From Oscillospiraceae bacterium (lineage in GTDB: Bacteria > Bacillota > Clostridia > Christensenellales > Aristaeellaceae), in NCBI GenBank assembly GCA_031266295.1, contig JAISBH010000087.1, positions 1 to 6,927 of the forward strand: DNA of 6,927 bases. The letters run 5' to 3'. Positions 6,880 through 6,927 of the stretch are shown here, one piece after another (positions within the stretch are counted from its first letter, which is position 1; each line of letters begins with the position of its first letter). The position numbers and the translations under genes were made by a program. The notes beneath the pieces were generated by a model. That model saw only the letters and a list, made by a program, of their open reading frames with translations, did not search any database and had not been told where the DNA came from.

Positions 6880-6927
6880 CGAAGGGAAGCCCCCTCTGTC
6901 GCTGCGGCGACATCTCCCCCTAGGGGG
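6880..6927. repeat. Palindromic intergenic repeat, cut by the window edge
   Basis: TGTCGC-TGCG-GCGACA (6897-6912) is a perfect 6-bp hairpin with a four-base loop. CCCCCTAGGGGG (6916-6927) is a perfect palindrome at the very end of the window. The reverse complement of 6897-6911 is identical over 15 bases to 726-740 in the left flank, so members of one hairpin family lie on both sides of gltBD. From memory, similar CCCTCTGTC-hairpin-GACATCTCCCCC repeats occur between genes in gut Clostridia; this was not checked. The stretch between this repeat and the promoter (6817-6879) holds nothing I can recognise. Confidence 0.6.

Overview
The window is a stretch of GC-rich bacterial chromosome carrying one complete two-gene operon on the minus strand, gltB-gltD. 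The operon encodes the large and small subunits of NADPH-type glutamate synthase (GOGAT). Both flanks are gene-free and packed with palindromic repeats. The organism cannot be named from the sequence. The short palindromic intergenic repeats, with a C-run/G-run palindrome next to a GTCGC/GCGAC hairpin, look from memory like those of high-GC gut-type Clostridia, but this is only a weak hint.

Layout, left to right. Positions 1-566 are a very long inverted repeat: base i pairs with base 567-i without a gap through at least position 250. It contains a nested inverted-repeat unit (128-439) and no credible gene. Positions 567-760 hold a heptad repeat and a compact region that folds as a four-way junction. 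Positions 761-799 are the intrinsic terminator of the operon. gltD lies at 809-2218 and gltB at 2206-6720, both read leftward. Upstream of gltB (right side) are a good sigma-70-type promoter with an extended -10 (6788-6816), a perfect 6+6 bp palindrome just after the predicted transcription start, and, at the window edge, another palindromic repeat that shares a 15-base hairpin sequence with the left flank.

How the genes work together. The small subunit oxidises NADPH through FAD and passes electrons via Fe-S clusters to the large subunit. The large subunit hydrolyses glutamine with its N-terminal Cys, channels the ammonia to its FMN site, and reductively aminates 2-oxoglutarate to glutamate. 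The two genes overlap by 13 bases, and the gltD ribosome-binding site lies inside the end of gltB, so the subunits are probably translationally coupled. Promoter, operator-like palindrome, two genes and terminator form a self-contained transcription unit.

The genes themselves are ordinary. The part worth a second look is the left flank: the roughly 566-base foldback structure with nested inverted repeats, and the adjacent multi-hairpin region. Neither shows coding capacity. They look like non-autonomous mobile or structural repeats, or possibly a source of structured RNA.
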